Positions 22,989-35,611 are shown, numbered from the stretch's first letter. The stretch: 64,000 nt of DNA from Ursus arctos (GCF_023065955.2 NW_026622974.1:25637718-25701717), one strand, 5' to 3'. Program-made: numbers and translations. Notes: generated from the letters alone by a model not told the origin.

Positions 22989-23639
22989 AGGGATTTTATC
23001 TTTAAATAATAAATGTACGTATTTACATTTATAGTTATCAATGTTATGTATATGTTTGTCTTATAATTATTTACATATTGTACATGTAATTATATAGAAT
23101 TATGATTATAATGGACGAAGCTAAGAAAGAGGTATATATTCTATAGGAAAGAAAAATAGATATAATGTTATCTAAGTTGCCAAGTTCCCTCCTTGTTCCT
23201 TTAGTCCTGGCAATAGTACCTGCTTTCTGAAGTTGTGACCTTTGTACACCTAAGAGTTCTCATTTATGCCTCTTAGTAGTTAACCATTGTTACCTAGTTA
23301 ACAATTCTTTATATTAAATTTTACCAGCTGCAATGACTAGTCTGTTTTCTGTCTGCTGCTTGGATGCTGGCTGATACAGGTGGTGTTTGTAGCTGAGCCT
23401 ATGGAATAGAATCAAACATTTATATGCATACTGCAGTGAACTGCTGGAGGTTTCTGAGGAAGCCAAAGATGTTCCTAAAACATTGTATCAGAAAGTTAAA
23501 TGTGGCTGACTTTTTTTTAGAAGAGGGAAAGCCAGAAGGTAAGAAGTGCCAGTAAGAGGTAAAAAGAGGGATTCAGGGTGTTGACAGGGAAGATAAAAAG
23601 GAGAAGAGAGAGCTGAGAAAATGGAAGGAAAGAACAGGA
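22989..23639. other. Mostly unique; weak LTR-like tail near 23330
   Basis: The stretch 'gctgcttggatgctggctga' followed by tacagg at 23358-23383 resembles the end of an MLT1-type LTR, but the remainder is too diverged to call. Confidence 0.3.
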
Positions 23640-24010
23640 TTTAGGATTATTCAGAGAGGAAAGTAAATGTGATGCTGAAGCTTTTAAGCCATAGGATTTT
23701 GACGTATCAGAAACGATCATTTTAAGGCAAAGATATTGATAAGGACCCTGGGAGCTGAGTCTTGTCGGGAGGAAGGTGATGATTTGGGTCTTAGACAATG
23801 ATAATGAGATATCTGGGTGAAAATATCTGGGAGGCAGTTGAGTATAAAGGTCTGAAGCTCTGGGAGAGGTCATTATCATAGCTCTAAGACTAATTATTCA
23901 TTTACTCCTCAAAGGTACATTCAGTGTCTAGTATCTGGGTGCTGGTATTGAGAACTGACTCAGCACATTCATGGTCTCTGCCTTGGGAAGCACACGACCA
24001 CGTGGCATAT
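23640..24010 (-). repeat. L2 relic
   Basis: 'gagatatctgggtgaaaata', then 'ctgggaggcagttgagtata' and 'aggtctgaagctctgggaga', follow antisense L2 order. The part at 23890-24010 resembles an antisense L2 3' end and may be a second copy. Confidence 0.55.
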
Positions 24011-24034
24011 GTCCAATAAGTTACTCATTCTAAC

Positions 24035-24175
24035 GTCCACCTTGTAGAGCTGACACAGAAGTCCTGAGGGCCCAGTTGGCTTCCCACGTTTCTCAAATAT
24101 AAGTAACAAGGTCAGAAATTGAATTTGGGCATTCTAAAATACTTTGGTTTTACCATACCAGGCAGCCTCTCCGGC
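24035..24175 (-). repeat. MIR-type fragment (weak)
   Basis: 'aacaaggtcagaaattgaat' and following bases resemble the antisense MIR core. Confidence 0.35.
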
Positions 24176-24714
24176 ACGTTAGGCACTTAATGCCGTCTTT
24201 CCTAGTCCTTGCAATTGAAGTGAAATCGAAGCTCCTTCTTGAGATGACTTCTGCAACAGCTGAGGTGCTTTCTTTTCTATGGGAATTTTACTTTTCACAG
24301 ACATCAAAGCCTTACTCTACAGGGTGATGCCACCGTGGTGGAATTTCAGAGACCAGCCAAGTCCTGATAGGCCCGAAGCTCTGCCTCACCAGAGAGTATG
24401 GGCTTCCTCCAAGGTCTAAGCACCCCTCTGCCTGCGCCCTGGGCATTCTTGTGGATTCAAGCCAAATAAAAAGAGAATTAGTCAAATGGTGAGGTGCCCA
24501 AGTACATGAGGATAAATTTCAACTCTTACTCCCCGCTCACTAATAAAAGCTAAAATTTTGCTGACAAGGAAACAAGAGACCCTAGTGTGTTTGCGATTAT
24601 CTAGCCAACTAAGTGTTTTCTTACTTTATCAGATATTGAAAATATAGTAAAAAGGAATAGAAAATATATTGGTGTGTTTGGAGGTAGACAGTCCAAATTC
24701 CTTTTCTTTGGTTG

Positions 24715-24925
24715 CTTGAGAGCACATATGTTTCGATGAGACAGCCTGATTTAAATCTTGACCCCACTGCCAAGTAGCTTTGTGACCTTGGGAAAGTAAG
24801 CTAACCTCTCTGTGCCACAGTTCCTCACCATTGAAATGTGGATACTTCTTATGGTTGTTCTTAATATGTTCTAAAGTGCTTAGAACAATGTCTGGCTCCT
24901 AATAAACACTGTGTAAGTATTAACA
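24715..24925 (+). repeat. MIR
   Basis: A well-kept plus-strand MIR: 'gctttgtgaccttgggaaag', 'acctctctgtgccacagttc', 'agtgcttagaacaatgtctg', 'tcctaataaacactgtgtaa'. Confidence 0.9.
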
Positions 24926-26480
24926 CTATTAATGTTGGAAAGTTTATTATGTCTGACATACCTGACTTATTTGGTTATTCCTGACTCTCCTGTCTGAGCC
25001 CTGGGCTAGTGGCTGCATAGATGATGGTCCAACTGTCACGTAATTTCACTTCATTTGGAAAGGCAGGATTTATGCCTATGAAGAGATCCACAGAGTGAGC
25101 ATAACTAAAAATGCCAGCTGCATAATCAAGTCAATGCCTGCTGGGAGGGTGGGAGATGGGTGAGTTCTAATGGTGGAGATGACCTAGGACTACGTCCGTT
25201 AGAAAGTAGGTGTGTATATGGTGGGGGCAGATATGGAGCATAGAGAGAAAGTGAGCAGCGAGGAGGGGGCTCTGGACTATGCTTATATGCACCAGAAGCA
25301 TTGCGATAGAGAAAAGAGGAGGTCAGTGGAGCAGGTGGAAACTGTGTGACCAAGGGAAAGGAAGCAAAGAGACACTTGTGAGAGACACTGGCCAAGAAGG
25401 CCAGTCCCTAAATCTTTCTTGATATGAGGCTATGCATCTAGGAAGAATAACTGAGTTGTCAGGCCCAGGTAGCAGGTGGAGTGATGGTACCATTTACCAA
25501 AATAGCAAAACCATGAAGCAGAAGCTGGCTTTGAAAGGGGAGCCCATTTACAGCTTCCCAGATTTGGTTGTTGGGAGAACTGGATGGGATACTGCAGGCA
25601 AATCACTTAGCACAGAGCCTGGCACAGAGTCAGTGCTCCGAATACGCCAGCTAACATCATCTGCTCACTCTGGGGGTTGCACTGCAGGCATTTAAGCATA
25701 ATGCTAAGACGTGCCAGCCACGAATGTACATATAAATATACATATTATATTTTTTAGCTTTTGTTTGGATACTTGGGTTCTTTCCCTGAAAGAAACAAAA
25801 TATATTCTTATAGCTGCAAGATTTAACTTGAACTCTCACCATGATTTTAGCTATGATTAGAAAAATGGGTAATAAATAGACCATATGTGAGGACTTCCAA
25901 GACGCCCAAGGGAGGCAAATTAGCCAATATTCTGTCACTTTTCCCTCTGATTACAAGTCTCTCTTAGAGTCATTTTTTCCACACAGAGAATAAAGGAAAA
26001 GGGAAATCTTGACAGCCTTTGGTTCAGAAACAGTTGACGGTATTGTTAGAAAAAGTACATTTCATTACATGCTATAAAACTCGCTGAGCGTGCTGATGGC
26101 ATTTATAGAGTCATGTGGGGGAAACGCCCGAGGAGTCCTGGCTGCTTTGGAATTCATTATATACAGTGCAATGAGTTTAATTTGTGAAAAATAAATTTAA
26201 TAATTTGTTGACTTTTGTCTTCTTTCTAGACTCACTCCTTTGAGTTTTATTTAGAAAAGCACTTACTTAAAAGCTGCATGAATGTTGAAAGCAAGCATTG
26301 AAACTCAAGCTTCACACCACTGACTGCAAAATTACAAGCTATGGTGGGGAAGATGAGGTGTAAAGGAGCAGAGCAGGCAATTAATGCTTTTTTTTTAATG
26401 TATGTTTTCATTGAGAACTGGTACCCTTTTTAAAAACAATACATCAGCTGTTATGTTTATCTTCTTTCACTGTCAAAGCA
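24926..26480. other. Unique DNA, no gene seen
   Basis: A short MIR/L2-like trace ('cttagcacagagcctggcac') is at 25606-25630. The opposite-strand open frames near 25126-25395 and 25432-25695 lack supporting features. A CpG-bearing block at 26060-26200 is noted under findings. Confidence 0.4.
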
Positions 26481-26484
26481 AACT

Positions 26485-26610
26485 GAGATTCTAGGCTCAA
26501 AGAATACTAGAGCTGAGAGGTGGCTTGGCAACCCCACACTTTGCAGATAAGGACACTGAGGGGTGATGTGTTCCAGGCCACAGAAGAGCCCAGAATCTAG
26601 ACCAGAACCT
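26485..26610 (-). repeat. MIR fragment
   Basis: 'ttgcagataaggacactgag' then 'ccagaacctggatcctgctg' is the antisense MIR core. Confidence 0.6.
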
Positions 26611-27159
26611 GGATCCTGCTGCCTACTTGTCTGCTGCCCCCCTCCCTTCCCCACCTCTCTGCCCTCACTGCATGCTCACTACTGGTAACAAGGAGGGGAT
26701 TCTTTAAAGCATTAAAAGACTTCAGAATTGGAAGGGGCTTTTGAGAGCGTCAGCCTCAACCCTGTGAAGCTCTGGAGCTTGCTCAATGTTGGAGATAAAG
26801 GTGAGTGACGAGAGCCCAGACCTAGCTTCCTTGACTGAATCTGGGGCCATGTGTATTTCTTTAAACCACTCCAGATCAGTGGACTGATGATCCAGAGTTC
26901 CTGTCAAAGTAACCGCAGCAAGGCTCGTCCTCCTTAAGACTGGTGTACTTCATACTTCTACTTACTCTACTTCTCCAGGCCTAGAGATCTTCTCTGCAGA
27001 CTCGAGGGACAGATGGGGCAGAGGGTTTATAGGCTCTTCTAGCCCAAATGTACTGCGCTTTGGTGACCCTGGATACAGTGCATGACTGAATTCCCTAGAT
27101 TCGTTTAATAAACCTTTTGCTGCAGCAGATTCATTGTTTCTCTTTCAAACAACCCATGA
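26611..27159. other. Unique DNA, no gene seen
   Basis: No gene. A weak MIR-like trace at 26710-26790 ('cagaattggaaggggctttt'). Confidence 0.35.
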
Positions 27160-27350
27160 CATTTCCTGCCTCTGCACCTTTGCAAAACCATTCCCCTTTC
27201 CTGGAACTCTCTTTTGCCTCATCTTCATTGACTTGATCATGCTCCCTGTGGAATGTGAGTGCCATGGGAAGAAAGGCCTGTCCTGTTTGCTGCAGTAGTC
27301 CTCCACTAGGAACAGAGCCTGGCACATGGAAGGCACTTGGTAGAAGGTTA
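27160..27350 (+). repeat. L2 3' end
   Basis: 'ccctttcctggaactctctt' and 'ggaacagagcctggcacatg' followed by 'gaaggcacttggtagaaggt' match the L2 end. Confidence 0.6.
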
Positions 27351-28224
27351 TAGGTGCTGCTTGGATCCCATCTTTTGAAGCCTTATTAGACTGTAATTAG
27401 GAGCCCTTGATCCTCACCTGGGGGCTCAATCCTATCTTAGACTCTGCTCAGTTGTGACCCAAACAGAATAGTTGTCAGGGTTCTTGCCAAGAAAAGATAC
27501 AACTTGGCATTGAATTAATTTTGCTGCTACTTGGGTTCTGACCTTGGGCCGTATCTCTGGACTCTTGTTTCCCACCTTTTTATGGTCTTCAGAGTGCATC
27601 TGAGTCTGATGATGAATCTTCCCCACCAGGTGGTGGTTTGGTGCATGTTATTTAACTTTATACTTAAAAAGTCATGCCATCCTTCTGGATAGCAAGTTCT
27701 GCCTACCAGGCTGGTCTTCCTTCTGGCAGCTGCCATTGACTCTGTCCTCACAGTGTCTACCATACCCTGGGGGTGGCTGACTCTTGGTCTCCATCTCTCC
27801 CTATCCTGCTCTGGTTAAGTCAGTTACTTCATGATCCATGTCATGTTCTATGTAAGAGTCACTCTCTTGGTACCTGGCCCATCAGTGTCTGTTAAGATGT
27901 TTGCTTTGTGCTCTGTCCATGAGCCAGGGTTTTCTCCCTAAACGCCAGGCTGCTCTCTGTCATGTATCCTCGGGGGTGCTGCCTGCTTGATTTATCGGTG
28001 TTGCTGATTTAGGGCTCCTCTCTTGGTGCTTTGTCTCTGTGAAGTCACCGTGCCACCAGGAGTTGAGTTGGCAAAGCCAACCACTGGCATAGATGGCCTC
28101 TGTAGTGTTTCATCATTGACTCCAGTTAGCAGAGTCTGCTGACTATCCTGGTCTTTCTCCCTGAGATGCGTCCCTCTTTCAATCATGTTCATGTTCAGGG
28201 AAGGGTGGTGGTTTCCTCATCTGG
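27351..28224. other. Unique DNA, no gene seen
   Basis: Slightly GC-richer than its surroundings. Overlapping short antisense frames at 27432-27763 have no domain features. Confidence 0.4.
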
Positions 28225-28400
28225 TATCATGGTTAAGAGATAGCATTCTGGTGCCAGAGTGCCTAGACACCAGGTGTATGGCTTAGGCAAGTTACTTAGC
28301 TCTAAGATTCAATTGCTTTACCTGAAAAGTGGGGGAGGAATGGAGGCCTTAACAGTAATTGTCTTGTACGGTCATGATGAGGATTCAATTAGAAGCATAA
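28225..28400 (+). repeat. MIR
   Basis: 'tggttaagagatagcattct', 'ggcaagttacttagctctaa', 'tcatgatgaggattcaatta' in MIR order. Confidence 0.75.
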
Positions 28401-28439
28401 CCAGCAAGTTTTGTAGCTCAGAGTTACTGGGCTCTCCTG

Positions 28440-28695
28440 CATACCTCAGCCCTCTGAACTGCTCTATCCTGTAAGCTCCCATAATACTTATTCTCTATAC
28501 TCTCATTTTGCATTTAAAGATACTATATTGCAAATGCAGTTTCCATTTTTAGACACATGTCTTACATGTCCAGGTACATTGTCAGTTCCTTCAGTTAAAA
28601 AACTGTGCCAAGTATCACCTTATATCTCCCAAGCCTAGCGCGGTGCCCTGCATATAGCAGATACGTAGTAAATGCTTATTTTTATTGCTAGCATG
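28440..28695 (+). repeat. L2 3' end
   Basis: 'ttgtcagttccttcagttaa', 'atctcccaagcctagcgcgg', then 'gcagatacgtagtaaatgct' match the L2 3' end. Confidence 0.65.
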
Positions 28696-29909
28696 AATAA
28701 TCATCTCATTATCCTAAAAATCAAACATTACCATCCCGCAAACTCTCATGAGTTTGCTCACCCCAGAGTTCATTTCCCTTGTTGATGGTGCATTGGCAAA
28801 GGATAAAATCAAGGCAGACAAAAACACTTATTAACTATCCCAGGGATTATGCAGGTGGCAGCTGTACTAGGATGATGTTCCTTATTAATGGTGTTCTTAG
28901 ACTTACTTGCAGCAGTGGTTAGAAATAACAATGGTTATACTAAAAATCTGCTTTCCAATTAGCTCAGGAAAAAAGATGGCATCTGGGACTCAGCCAGTAG
29001 GAAACTAAGAGACTCACTCCGCAATATTTCAGAATACTGCTTCACTTGTAATGGCAGTCTCCTCTCTTCACTAGATAGGTTCAGACTGGTAAGTTTCCTG
29101 ACACCAAGCGCTTTGATTTTACCTACCATTGACCAATAATAAAATGAAAAGTGGCACAAGTGTCATCAGTAAGTTCAATGTCACATCATCTTGGAGAAAG
29201 GCATTTCACACAATTAACAACTAAAATTTGTGAGCAGTTTTTTGAAAAAAGCTTATTTGGGTTCTGAGTTGAAAAGCAAAGACATTTGTGCTCAGATGCT
29301 GTAATACATCTGCAATGAAAGGATTAAAGAAGAGGAGTGAATCACACAAGGGAAGTTATTATGGGATATTCCAGCATTTAGATTGGAGGCTACAGGTGGA
29401 GGTTGTGAGTGAGGACCTGAACTTGAAGGAAGGTCAACTGGGTTCCGCTCCTCCCCTTTCTCAACTGCAAAGGTGGCATTTCCTCTTTGTCTCTTTCTTC
29501 TATAAAGTGGGGGAAACACCTATTTTCCCTTTCTGTTTTCTCAGAAGGTTGTTGTAAAGATCATATGTGGTAATATTAGTGAAAGAACTCTCTGGGTTTA
29601 GAAGTGCTAAAGAAACATAAGTCGAACAAAATGGTTTTGTTGACTACAGACCCCTTCTGGACCTGGTGGTCTTCCCACCGCCAGGCATGGCACCCTGGAC
29701 AGAGTGGACAGTAAGGTGCAGGGTGCACCGTGCTAATGACTGTTATCATTTCTCTGGAGACAGAGACCGGCTGATCTGAAGGAGGGCAGGATATTTTTAA
29801 GAGGTAAGCCCTGCTTTTCCCTTAGATTGAATTTGCAAATTCTGATTTAGGGATCTAGAGGCTTTTGTTCCAGATCATGTAGAAAGGGTCCAGAGTCAAC
29901 ATGGCCAGG
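28696..29909. other. Unique DNA, no gene seen
   Basis: No recognisable repeat. Overlapping opposite-strand frames at 29288-29557 look like chance. Confidence 0.4.
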
Positions 29910-29921
29910 GACAAGACTTCT

Positions 29922-30393
29922 TCTTCTTCTTCTTTTTTTTTTTTTTAAATAATTTTTATTTTGTTATATTAGTCACCATACAGTACCTCCCCAGTTTTTG
30001 ATGCAATGTTCCATGATTCATTATTTGCATATAACACCCAGTGCACCATGCAATATGTGCCCTCCTTAATACCCATCACTGGCCTATCCCAATCCCCCAC
30101 CCCTCTCCCCTCTGAAGCCCTCAGTTTGTTTCCCAGAGTCTAAAGTCTCTCATGGTTCATTCCCCCTTCTGTTTACCCCCCTTCATTCTTCCCTTCCTTC
30201 TCCTACCGATCTTCCTGCTATTTCTTATGTTCCATAAATGAGTGAAACCATATGATAATTGTCTTTCTCTGCTTGACTTATTTCACTTAGCAATGGAATA
30301 TTACTCAGCCATCAGAAAGAACGATTGCACAACATTTGCAGCAACATGGACGGGACTGGAGGAGATTATGCTAAGTGAAATAAGTCAAGCAGA
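29922..30393 (-). mobile_element. Young L1, 5' truncated and 5' inverted (twin priming)
   Basis: A T-run (29932-29946) at the left is the antisense poly(A). 29947-30290 is the L1 3' UTR and very end of ORF2 on the minus strand. At 30290/30291 the orientation flips: 30291-30393 is a plus-strand piece of the ORF2 C-terminus (residues like [11 protein letters not shown]...[19 protein letters not shown]). About 25 nt occur in both arms as inverted copies (about 30266-30290 and 30370-30394). A 12-bp target duplication, gacaagacttct, lies at 29910-29921 and 30394-30405. Low divergence from the L1s at 50.5 and 54.9 kb indicates a recent insertion. Confidence 0.92.
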
Positions 30394-30405
30394 GACAAGA
30401 CTTCT

Positions 30406-31959
30406 ATCTGAGAAACTCTTCTTAAGAAATCTCTGGGTGCACTAAGAAACAAATGCTTGTTTTTTTATGGGTCAGTCTTCTTCTTGGAGGAGAGAACTGA
30501 GAAAAAAATGGACTTAAAATTACAAAGGGGATATTGTTTGGCAAAGAGGGAAGACGGTGATTTTTCTCAAGGAAAGAAAAATGTGACAGTAGAGAGAGCA
30601 AGGGAAGAGTTTTATGTCTGTTTCAGGGTTGGAGGTAACACAGCCCATTACCAGCAGAGGCCTGGGTAGACTTCTGGATATTTTTAAGTAGAAGAAAGGT
30701 AATTACCTTTCTGAGATGGCTTAGGGGCATTTCTTTTCAAGGCCTCTTCAATTTCTTTGCTGAGTCTATAAACTTTGTGAGGGAAAATAGAAATGTATAT
30801 CCACTTCAAGAATAACATGACAAGCTATCTTTTACAGCAAACTCTTGCTTTCTAGAACTTTTTTTTTTTAGTACTGATAATTCTAAGAAATGAAGGATAA
30901 TATTAAAATTTGAGAGAAGTAGGTCATCCAAATACATTAGTAACTAATTTGTTAAGCTGTTATATAATTTCCCATTAGGTTAGCTGTCTTACTTGTTACT
31001 TCTAGAAATGTAGCCCCTGAATACTACCTCTAAAAGGATAGGAATGATGAAAAGCCAAAGCCAAATATCTCTGAGAGACAGATAATTTCAAACTTGAAGC
31101 AATCCATTGTCAAAATTCCCAGGGTTTTAGAAAGAAATTGCCAACATTTCTCCAAGAAAAATAGAGTTCAAAAGAGACATATAAATAACTGACCCAAACA
31201 ATAGCCTTAGAGGGTCTCCAAAGACGCTTCCTTAGAGAGAAATGCCTATAACACTTTTTCAGAAAAATTCAAGTTTCTTAACAGCGCTAATAACATTAAG
31301 CCTTTAAGAAGTACTTTCCATCTACTAACCTTTGGGGGGAAAAGCCCCGCTTATCCAGAGGCAAGAAACAGTTCACACTAGGTGATCCATTAATCCCTGA
31401 ACTAGGTCTATAAATGAAATGGTTTATAGAGAAAAGAATTAAAGAATTTACAACCTTTGTCAAAAACTCAAAGTAACTCCTGTTATTTCTCTGTTTCAAA
31501 TAAAGATTCGTAGGCAGATATAACAGTAATGATTTTTAAACTAAAAAGTTTTCTGAGATTTTCAAGTAAAGGAATAAAGCTAGAGGGTCAAGCTTTTCCT
31601 CTGAAGGAAAAAAAAAGTAGAGTGGGAAGGAGAATATAAAAGGCAAGCAGGAGAGAAGAAAAATATTTTGAGGCATGCCCACTAAAAAATATTTACAGAG
31701 TATAGTAAAACTATTTAATCTCAACTTTTTATTACTAAGAGAATGGTTCCCTAAGCAAATTAATAGCATAAAGAAGATTCCAGGTAGGATCCAGAACTTA
31801 ATTATGAGAATAAGTCATGCTTGTCATTAACAGCATAGTTTGCAAACCAAAAGTGTCTCACTTGATGATTATGTGTTTACAACAGGAAGGTTGGGAACAA
31901 TCCTACCTGACGATGCTTTGGTAAATCACCAGTTGGAGTTAAATGTTTATAATAATAAT
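30406..31959. other. Unique AT-rich DNA
   Basis: No gene or repeat recognised. Confidence 0.4.
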
Positions 31960-32100
31960 CATAGTCTTTTAGAGATTGGGAAATATAAAAGAAAATCTAA
32001 ATTGACTCTACCTCTCAATGTATATATGAGAAAATGGAATTTCTTAGTGATACGATGTTTGGTTAAGGATTGCAGCTAGTTGGTTAAAAGGGTCTAGGAT
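31960..32100 (-). repeat. MIR-type fragment
   Basis: 'tgagaaaatggaatttctta' then 'ttggttaaggattgcagcta' resembles the antisense MIR core. The open frame across it (31840-32079) is therefore probably chance. Confidence 0.45.
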
Positions 32101-32219
32101 CATGTTTTAAAATTTCCCGTTCAGGTTTCTTTTCTCTATCATAATGCTTAACTGAAATCAGCCATAGAATCATAGAATTTCACTCATCTTGGGAAGAGGC
32201 ATTAAAATTCATGTTTTTG

Positions 32220-32400
32220 GTATCCTTTTCACTGAAGTATAACATACATACTGAAAAGTGTACAAGTCTTAGGTATACGGTAAACACACGCACCCCAGCA
32301 GAGAAACGACACATTACCCAAACTGGACAAAACCCCTTGCGCCCTTTGAAGTCAGAGCCCACACTGTACGACACAGTAATATATTTCTAAACCCAGCTGA
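32220..32400 (-). mobile_element. L1M 3' end fragment, antisense
   Basis: 'cactgaagtataacatacat', 'actgaaaagtgtacaagtct', then 'gcagagaaacgacacattac' is the antisense of an old L1 3' UTR. Confidence 0.6.
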
Positions 32401-32460
32401 GGAGTGAGCAAATTGAAGTCCACATTGGATAAATTTTATTTGTCCCAAAGCAAATTATTA

Positions 32461-32661
32461 TTTTTTTTTTTTAAAGATTTTTATTTATTTATTCGACAGA
32501 GATAGAGACAGCCAGCGAGAGAGGGAACACAAGCAGGGGGAGTGGGAGAGGAAGAAGCAGGCTCATAGCAGAGGAGCCTGATGTGGGGCTCGATCCCAGA
32601 TCGCCGGGATCACGCCCTGAGCCGAAGGCAGGCGCTTAACCGCTGTGCCACCCAGGCGCCC
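32461..32661 (-). mobile_element. CAN-SINE, young ursid-type
   Basis: Nearly intact minus-strand copy with 'gacagccagcgagagaggga' and the head 'gctgtgccacccaggcgccc'. A perfect 20-bp target duplication lies at 32441-32460 and 32662-32681. One of the youngest copies here. Confidence 0.97.
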
Positions 32662-32749
32662 TGTCCCAAAGCAAATTATTAGCAAGAATGTGAAACAAGG
32701 TCTTATGCTGCCAACTTCAGTTGTTTTTCCACTAAGTTAATTCCATCTA

Positions 32750-32830
32750 ATTTAGCTAACAATATAAAGCCCAACACAGTGTAAAACTGTAGTAAGTGTG
32801 CCCCAAACATTTGTTGAATAAATTAATGAA
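32750..32830 (+). repeat. L2 3' tip
   Basis: 'aagcccaacacagtgtaaaa' to 'catttgttgaataaattaat' resembles the L2 3' terminus. Confidence 0.5.
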
Positions 32831-33389
32831 ATCATTCCTGAAGTTCCTTCTATTTCATACATTATTTCTGTGCCCTTGGTGTGTTTTTCTTGGTCTCTCA
32901 CTCACATTGCAAGGTCTCATGACATCTTGTTGATGATTCTGGGCTGTCTGAGTATTTCTGAACGAGGTACTATGAAGCTGTATGTGTGGGTGCTGTTGCC
33001 CTTTGTAGGGCTTTTCTCTAGGAGGGTTGAATGTAAGCCCATTTCACTGGGTGAACTCCCATGTCCATATTCAAAGAACTTATCTCTGGGGTTATTTTAT
33101 TTTGATAGAAAGGAATCCTTCAACCACCTGGGGAAACATGAAAACTGTTAAATGTTTTAGAAACAGTATGAGAGAAGGAGTTGTGTGACCAACTCTTCAT
33201 GCAGACTTTTACTAAATCCTGTTTTCGTTTCTACATCTCTTTCTCATTATTCTCTGGGGATGGCCAAAAGTTGATCTACTTTTTATTGTCACCATGCAAT
33301 AACAAGTCTAAACAATGGTAATAATAAAACACTCTCCAACCTTCAAATATTAACTTGGTCTGGTTCTAAAAAATTGTAGTTGCTATTTT

Positions 33390-34605
33390 TTTTCAACTTT
33401 ATAGATTTAATTTACAAACCACAAAAACCCCTACATTAAGGGTACATTTGATGAATATTGGTAATTACAATTTGATGAATTTGGGGAACTGCATTCAAGA
33501 TACTGTTCCATCCCTCTAAAGGGTTTTCTTGGCCCCTTTGCAGTTGATACTCTGATCCAACTTTCAGTCCCAGTCAGCCACTGATCTGCTTTCTCTTACT
33601 ATGTTTTTTACCTTCTTTAAGAATTTCATATAATGAAATCAAATAGTATGTACTCTTTTGGGTTTTCTTTCACTTAAGATATTTTTGAGATTTATCCATC
33701 TTGTATATATTAATATTCCTTTTTTATTGCTGAGTGGTTTTTCATTTTTGGATATATCACGATTTGTTTATCCATTCACATGTTGGTCAACATTTGGGTT
33801 GTTCCAGGTTTGGGCAATTGTGGTTAATGCTGCTCTGAACATTTGGTGTAAGTCTTCATGTGGACATACATTTTCATTTTTTTTGGATAAGCCCCTAAAA
33901 GTAGGATCGATGGATCCTATGTTTAACTTTCTAAGATATGCTATGCTGACTTCCGGGGTAGTGGTGCCATTTTGCTTTCCACCAGCAAAGTTTGAGAGTT
34001 GTCATTGCACTACATCATCAACACTTGCTATTAGTATTTTTAATTTAGGCTGTTGTAGTGGTGTGCAGTACTATCTCATCTGGTTTTAATTTCATTTCTC
34101 TGATGACTTGTGATGGTGAGAATCTTTTCATGCTCCTATTTGCCATTTGTTTATCTTCTTTCGGGAAATGTCTATTCAAATCGTTTTTCTCTATTAATGG
34201 GTTGTTTGCCTTCTTGAGTTGGGTCTTTTTTATATTTTAGATAAAGCCTTTGTCAGATGTATTTTGGAAATATTTTTCCTAGTCAAAATTTGTCTATTTT
34301 GCTTCCCTTAACTGTGTCTAAGAATAAAAGTTTTAATTTTGATAAAATACATTTTATCAGTTTTTTCTTTTATAGGTCATGTTTATAGTGTCCTACTTAA
34401 GAAATCTTTGACCCAGGTCACAATTTTTTGTTTGTTTGTTTTCTTCTAGATGCTTTATAGTTACATTTCTTATGTTTAGGTCTATGATCCATTTTGAGTT
34501 AACTTTTATGTATGGTATGATGTATGAATTGAGGCTAATTTTTTATACAGATATACAGTTTTTTCCCACACAATTTAAAGACTAATTTTTCTCCATGGAA
34601 TTACC
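33390..34605 (-). mobile_element. L1M, 3' half of ORF2 and 3' UTR, antisense
   Basis: Left end is 3' UTR (33400-33620); then antisense ORF2 end ('tattgctgagtggtttttca' near 33725, 'tgggcaattgtggttaatgc' near 33810) through 34600. The plus-strand open frames at 33658-34240 are antisense shadows of ORF2. Confidence 0.8.
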
Positions 34606-34639
34606 TTGTCTTGGGAAAGGACTTGGCATATTCCAGAAA

Positions 34640-35085
34640 TAGAAAGGAGGTCAGTGTACCCTGAATGTAGTGAAAGAGAAGGAGAATGATACACAATGAT
34701 GTTGGAGAGAAAAATAGGGGCCAGACCTTGTAAGGTCTTATAAATAGTCTTTTTTTTTTTTTTTTTAAGATTTTATTTATTTATTTGACAGAGAGCCAGC
34801 GAGAGAGGGAACACAGCAGGGTGCATGAGAGAGGAAGAAGCAGGCTCCCAGAGGAGCAGGGAGCATGATGCAGGGCTCAATCCTAGGACCCTGAGATCAT
34901 GCCCTGAGCCGAAGGCAGACGCTTAATGACTGAGCCACCCAGGCACCCTATGATCTTATAAGTCTTGGTAAGAAATTTGGATTTCATTCTGATAGTAATG
35001 TAATTGCTTCAAGCATTTTAAACATGGATACTGGATAATCTGATTTATATTTTAAAAAAGATAATTCTTCATCTGTTTGTACCAA
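34640..35085 (-). repeat. L2 relic, split by a SINE
   Basis: 'cagaccttgtaaggtcttat' left of the SINE and 'aagaaatttggatttcattc', 'actggataatctgatttata' right of it are antisense L2 sequence. Confidence 0.65.
34752..34949 (-). mobile_element. CAN-SINE
   Basis: Minus-strand copy with an 18-bp T-run at left and head 'gagccacccaggcaccc' at right. Approximate target duplication around 'tcttata(a)' at both borders. Inserted in an L2. Confidence 0.92.
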
Positions 35086-35611
35086 TCCAGTGAAAACATG
35101 CTGATGAAAGTCACTGATGACCATGCAGTAGTAAGCTGAGTTTGATGGAGTTTTATTGTTTCTCAGTGGGGTAAAATTTGACCCATAGCTCAGCAGTTCT
35201 TAAACTGCCAACCACACATTTGCCTTTCCCCTTCTATTTGTAGGAGTCTATTTAAAACCAGAGCTAATGCACTTTTTTGAATGCCATCTTATATATTGCT
35301 ACTGCCAGAAATTTTTGCCAGGGTTATCGAAAATGCTACCTGGTGCTTTATGTCCTTTTGGCTTCTCTTCCTTTTGCTATTTTGTCATTGCCAAGGTAAA
35401 CACTGTGCTAATGCCAATAGGAAAAAGCTTAAGAAGACTTTTTAGTTATTAGAGACTGCATACCCCTTGGTGATTATCACTAGCTTAATTTGAACTATAT
35501 GAAATTAACTAAACATGAGGAATCTAGGATAGCAATTTTATAATAAAGAAGATTTATAATGCATTGTGATCATCCACTGAACTTGAAAATGATTAAATTA
35601 GCTTAAATGTA

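Noticed and set aside
23517..23879. 120-codon minus-strand Ser/Leu-rich frame
   Set aside because: Overlaps an L2 relic and has no recognisable domain; likely chance.
33658..34240. 143- and 60-codon plus-strand open frames, rich in Phe/Leu/Ile
   Set aside because: They are antisense readings of a minus-strand L1 ORF2; hydrophobic bias comes from the T-rich antisense strand, not a membrane protein.
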